This document shows positions 62,424 through 64,000 of a stretch of 64,000 bases of DNA, in pieces. The stretch is taken from positions 13,130,487 to 13,194,486 of the forward strand of contig CM036622.1 in NCBI GenBank assembly GCA_020746105.1, in the 5' to 3' direction. The translations under genes were made by a program, and so were the position numbers. Origin of the DNA: Trogon surrucura. Taxonomy: Eukaryota > Chordata > Aves > Trogoniformes > Trogonidae. The stretch's first letter is position 1; each line of letters starts with the position of its first letter. Under the pieces are notes generated by a model, which saw only the letters and a program-made list of their open reading frames with translations, searched no databases and was not told the origin of the DNA.

Positions 62424-64000
62424 ATCAGTTTAAATACACAGAGGCTTTTTCAAGTGGAAGAACCAAAAATCCCTCAGCAAAGATACTTTTTCAGAAGAAG
62501 GATGAGGGAGGAATGAAAAAGTATTTTTGAGTTAAGGCAATACTTGTCTTCTATTTTTGTTTCCTGATTGTAAGAATTGGAAAGAAAGTGTGGATAGAGA
62601 AAATATTAGGCAATAAAACTCACAATAAAGCTTACCCCAGGAAAGTTATGAGGTCTGAATATGGGTACCACCTGCTGTGTAAGTATTGTGAGTTTTTTTC
62701 CTATGATTTCAGATTGTACATGAGAACAAGGAGCACACTGGTTGGGCTGGTGGCCAGGCTTACAGGCATAGAGTATTGGAGTCCTTAGATGACAAACAGC
62801 TAACTTTGATTACAGTGACGGAGAATTCATTTACTCAAGAAGATTGAACAGCTGAAGCTTTTATGGGTTATGTCCGGTATCACAGAACTGCCAGATGGGC
62901 TTGACTGTGGGAAATGAGAACAAAAGGAGTTTGGAAAAAGAGTCTGTCTGGGAGTTCCCGTATCATAACTTCTTCACAACTTAGCAAACATGTGCAACTC
63001 ATTGCTCATATACTGGAAAGTAATTTTCTCCAGATTTTGAAAGCATAATTGGTTTGAAGCACAATTCTGAAATACAAGAAGTTTGTCATGGCCCCAAACT
63101 CCTACCTTCAGGCACCTTTGCAAGTTGCACTGTGGCATCACCTGGAGGCTGGAGTTTCATCGCTGCAGCGCACGTGTGATGCCGAAAGTCTGGCAGATCT
63201 TGCAACTGAAGATCAACAAAAAAAGACACATGGATAAAGCACAGGTAGGTACTATGAGGCAGTAATATGTAAGGAAGACAACAACTGGAGCAGGTAACAT
63301 TCAGTGTGCTCACACCAAAAGCCATCCTAGTACCGACTGTTCAACTCCTGGGGTTCTGGTGGAGCGGGCATTACATTGGCTATGGGTGCAAATACTGCAG
63401 CAATCCAGACAGCAGTGTCAGTGGTGAATGGAAATCTGTAAGGTGGAACAAGCAACAAAGTAAGCAATCAGATCTTAATAAGAAATTTTAACACCTCTCT
63501 AAATCAGGTGAAACTTTACAGAGACCTGATAAACTCTGTAAGCCTAAAGAGGCGCTGCGTTTATTTAAGATTTTTTTTTTTAACATTTTGATGTATTTTA
63601 ATCCTGGGAGCTTTAAAAAAGTTTAAAAAACAGGTTCACATTAGTGTACGCTTCTGCCATGTGTTCCAGGCTGTTGCGAGCACCCCTATTTATGGATAAA
63701 AATGATGCATGTCCCTGCATATTGCAGAGGTATATATTATGCAGCGAGCTATATGACACCTTTGACAATCTGCCTTTTTAATCTCTGTTTGACTGATATT
63801 TTTATTTCAAAGGGGAATTTAACACTGATATGAAAATGCTACTATATTCCACATCCCCTGGATTCAATTAACACAGCAGGTGGGAAATCAAGATATTGTG
63901 ACAACTCTTCTTCTATCTCAAAACTATGTAGCAATTTATATTCCAAAAGGCCCCAAACACTGACATGATCATTTATAGCATCTTTGAATGCCTCTTTGTG
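62424..64000. other. Window end without a firmly supported gene
   Basis: Unique sequence. At 63106-63244 both strands show an acceptor-frame-donor arrangement (see findings), so a real exon may lie here, but neither strand can be chosen from the sequence alone. The rest (63.5-64 kb) is AT-rich and featureless. Confidence 0.4.

Noticed and set aside
1-64000. CRISPR array, bacterial operon or phage-like system
   Set aside because: No regularly spaced repeats or prokaryotic gene packing; introns, CR1 and LTR elements show a bird nuclear genome.

Overview
This is a vertebrate, almost certainly avian, nuclear window. It is AT-leaning and intron-rich, has no bacterial-type gene packing, and carries at least six CR1 (chicken repeat 1) non-LTR fragments. 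Most of these preserve the CR1 3' end or its diagnostic octamer-like tail (ATTCTATGATTCTGTGATT and variants). It also holds an LTR resembling avian ERVL-type LTRs and a short element that joins a tRNA-Ile-like head to a CR1 tail. That last layout is known from passerine SINEs, so a passerine or other neoavian source is my best guess; the species is not determined.

Layout. 1-25.2 kb: the 3' part of one plus-strand gene. Three exons (3820-3895, 15867-15976, 23937-24116) have good splice sites and compatible phases. They join into a 121-residue, charged, probably helical or coiled-coil C-terminus that ends in TGA, followed by a likely 3' UTR with AATAAA at 25144. I cannot name the gene. Introns 1 and 2 (about 12.0 and 8.0 kb) hold two CR1 remnants and a T12-G14 tract. 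25.2-40.2 kb: apparently intergenic or deep-intronic DNA with CR1 3' ends at 30.1 and 38.1 kb (minus strand) and a homeodomain-type TAAT cluster near 37.3 kb. 40.17-41.53 kb: a 5'-truncated minus-strand CR1 with an uninterrupted reverse-transcriptase reading frame. 48.5-49.74 kb: a second, frameshifted CR1 reverse-transcriptase copy on the plus strand. 49.7-61.1 kb: no gene recognised. 61.07-61.80 kb: a solo ERVL-like LTR. 62.25-62.42 kb: the tRNA-Ile/CR1 composite SINE. 62.4-64 kb: no firm gene, but exon-like signals on both strands at 63.1-63.25 kb.

Only one host gene is supported, and only its C-terminal part, so little can be said about genes working together. Most of the remaining reading frames are short (60-130 codons) and look like chance frames or CR1 shadows. 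The retroelements form a coherent story: CR1 supplies the reverse transcriptase, and the composite SINE carries the kind of 3' tail that such an enzyme recognises.
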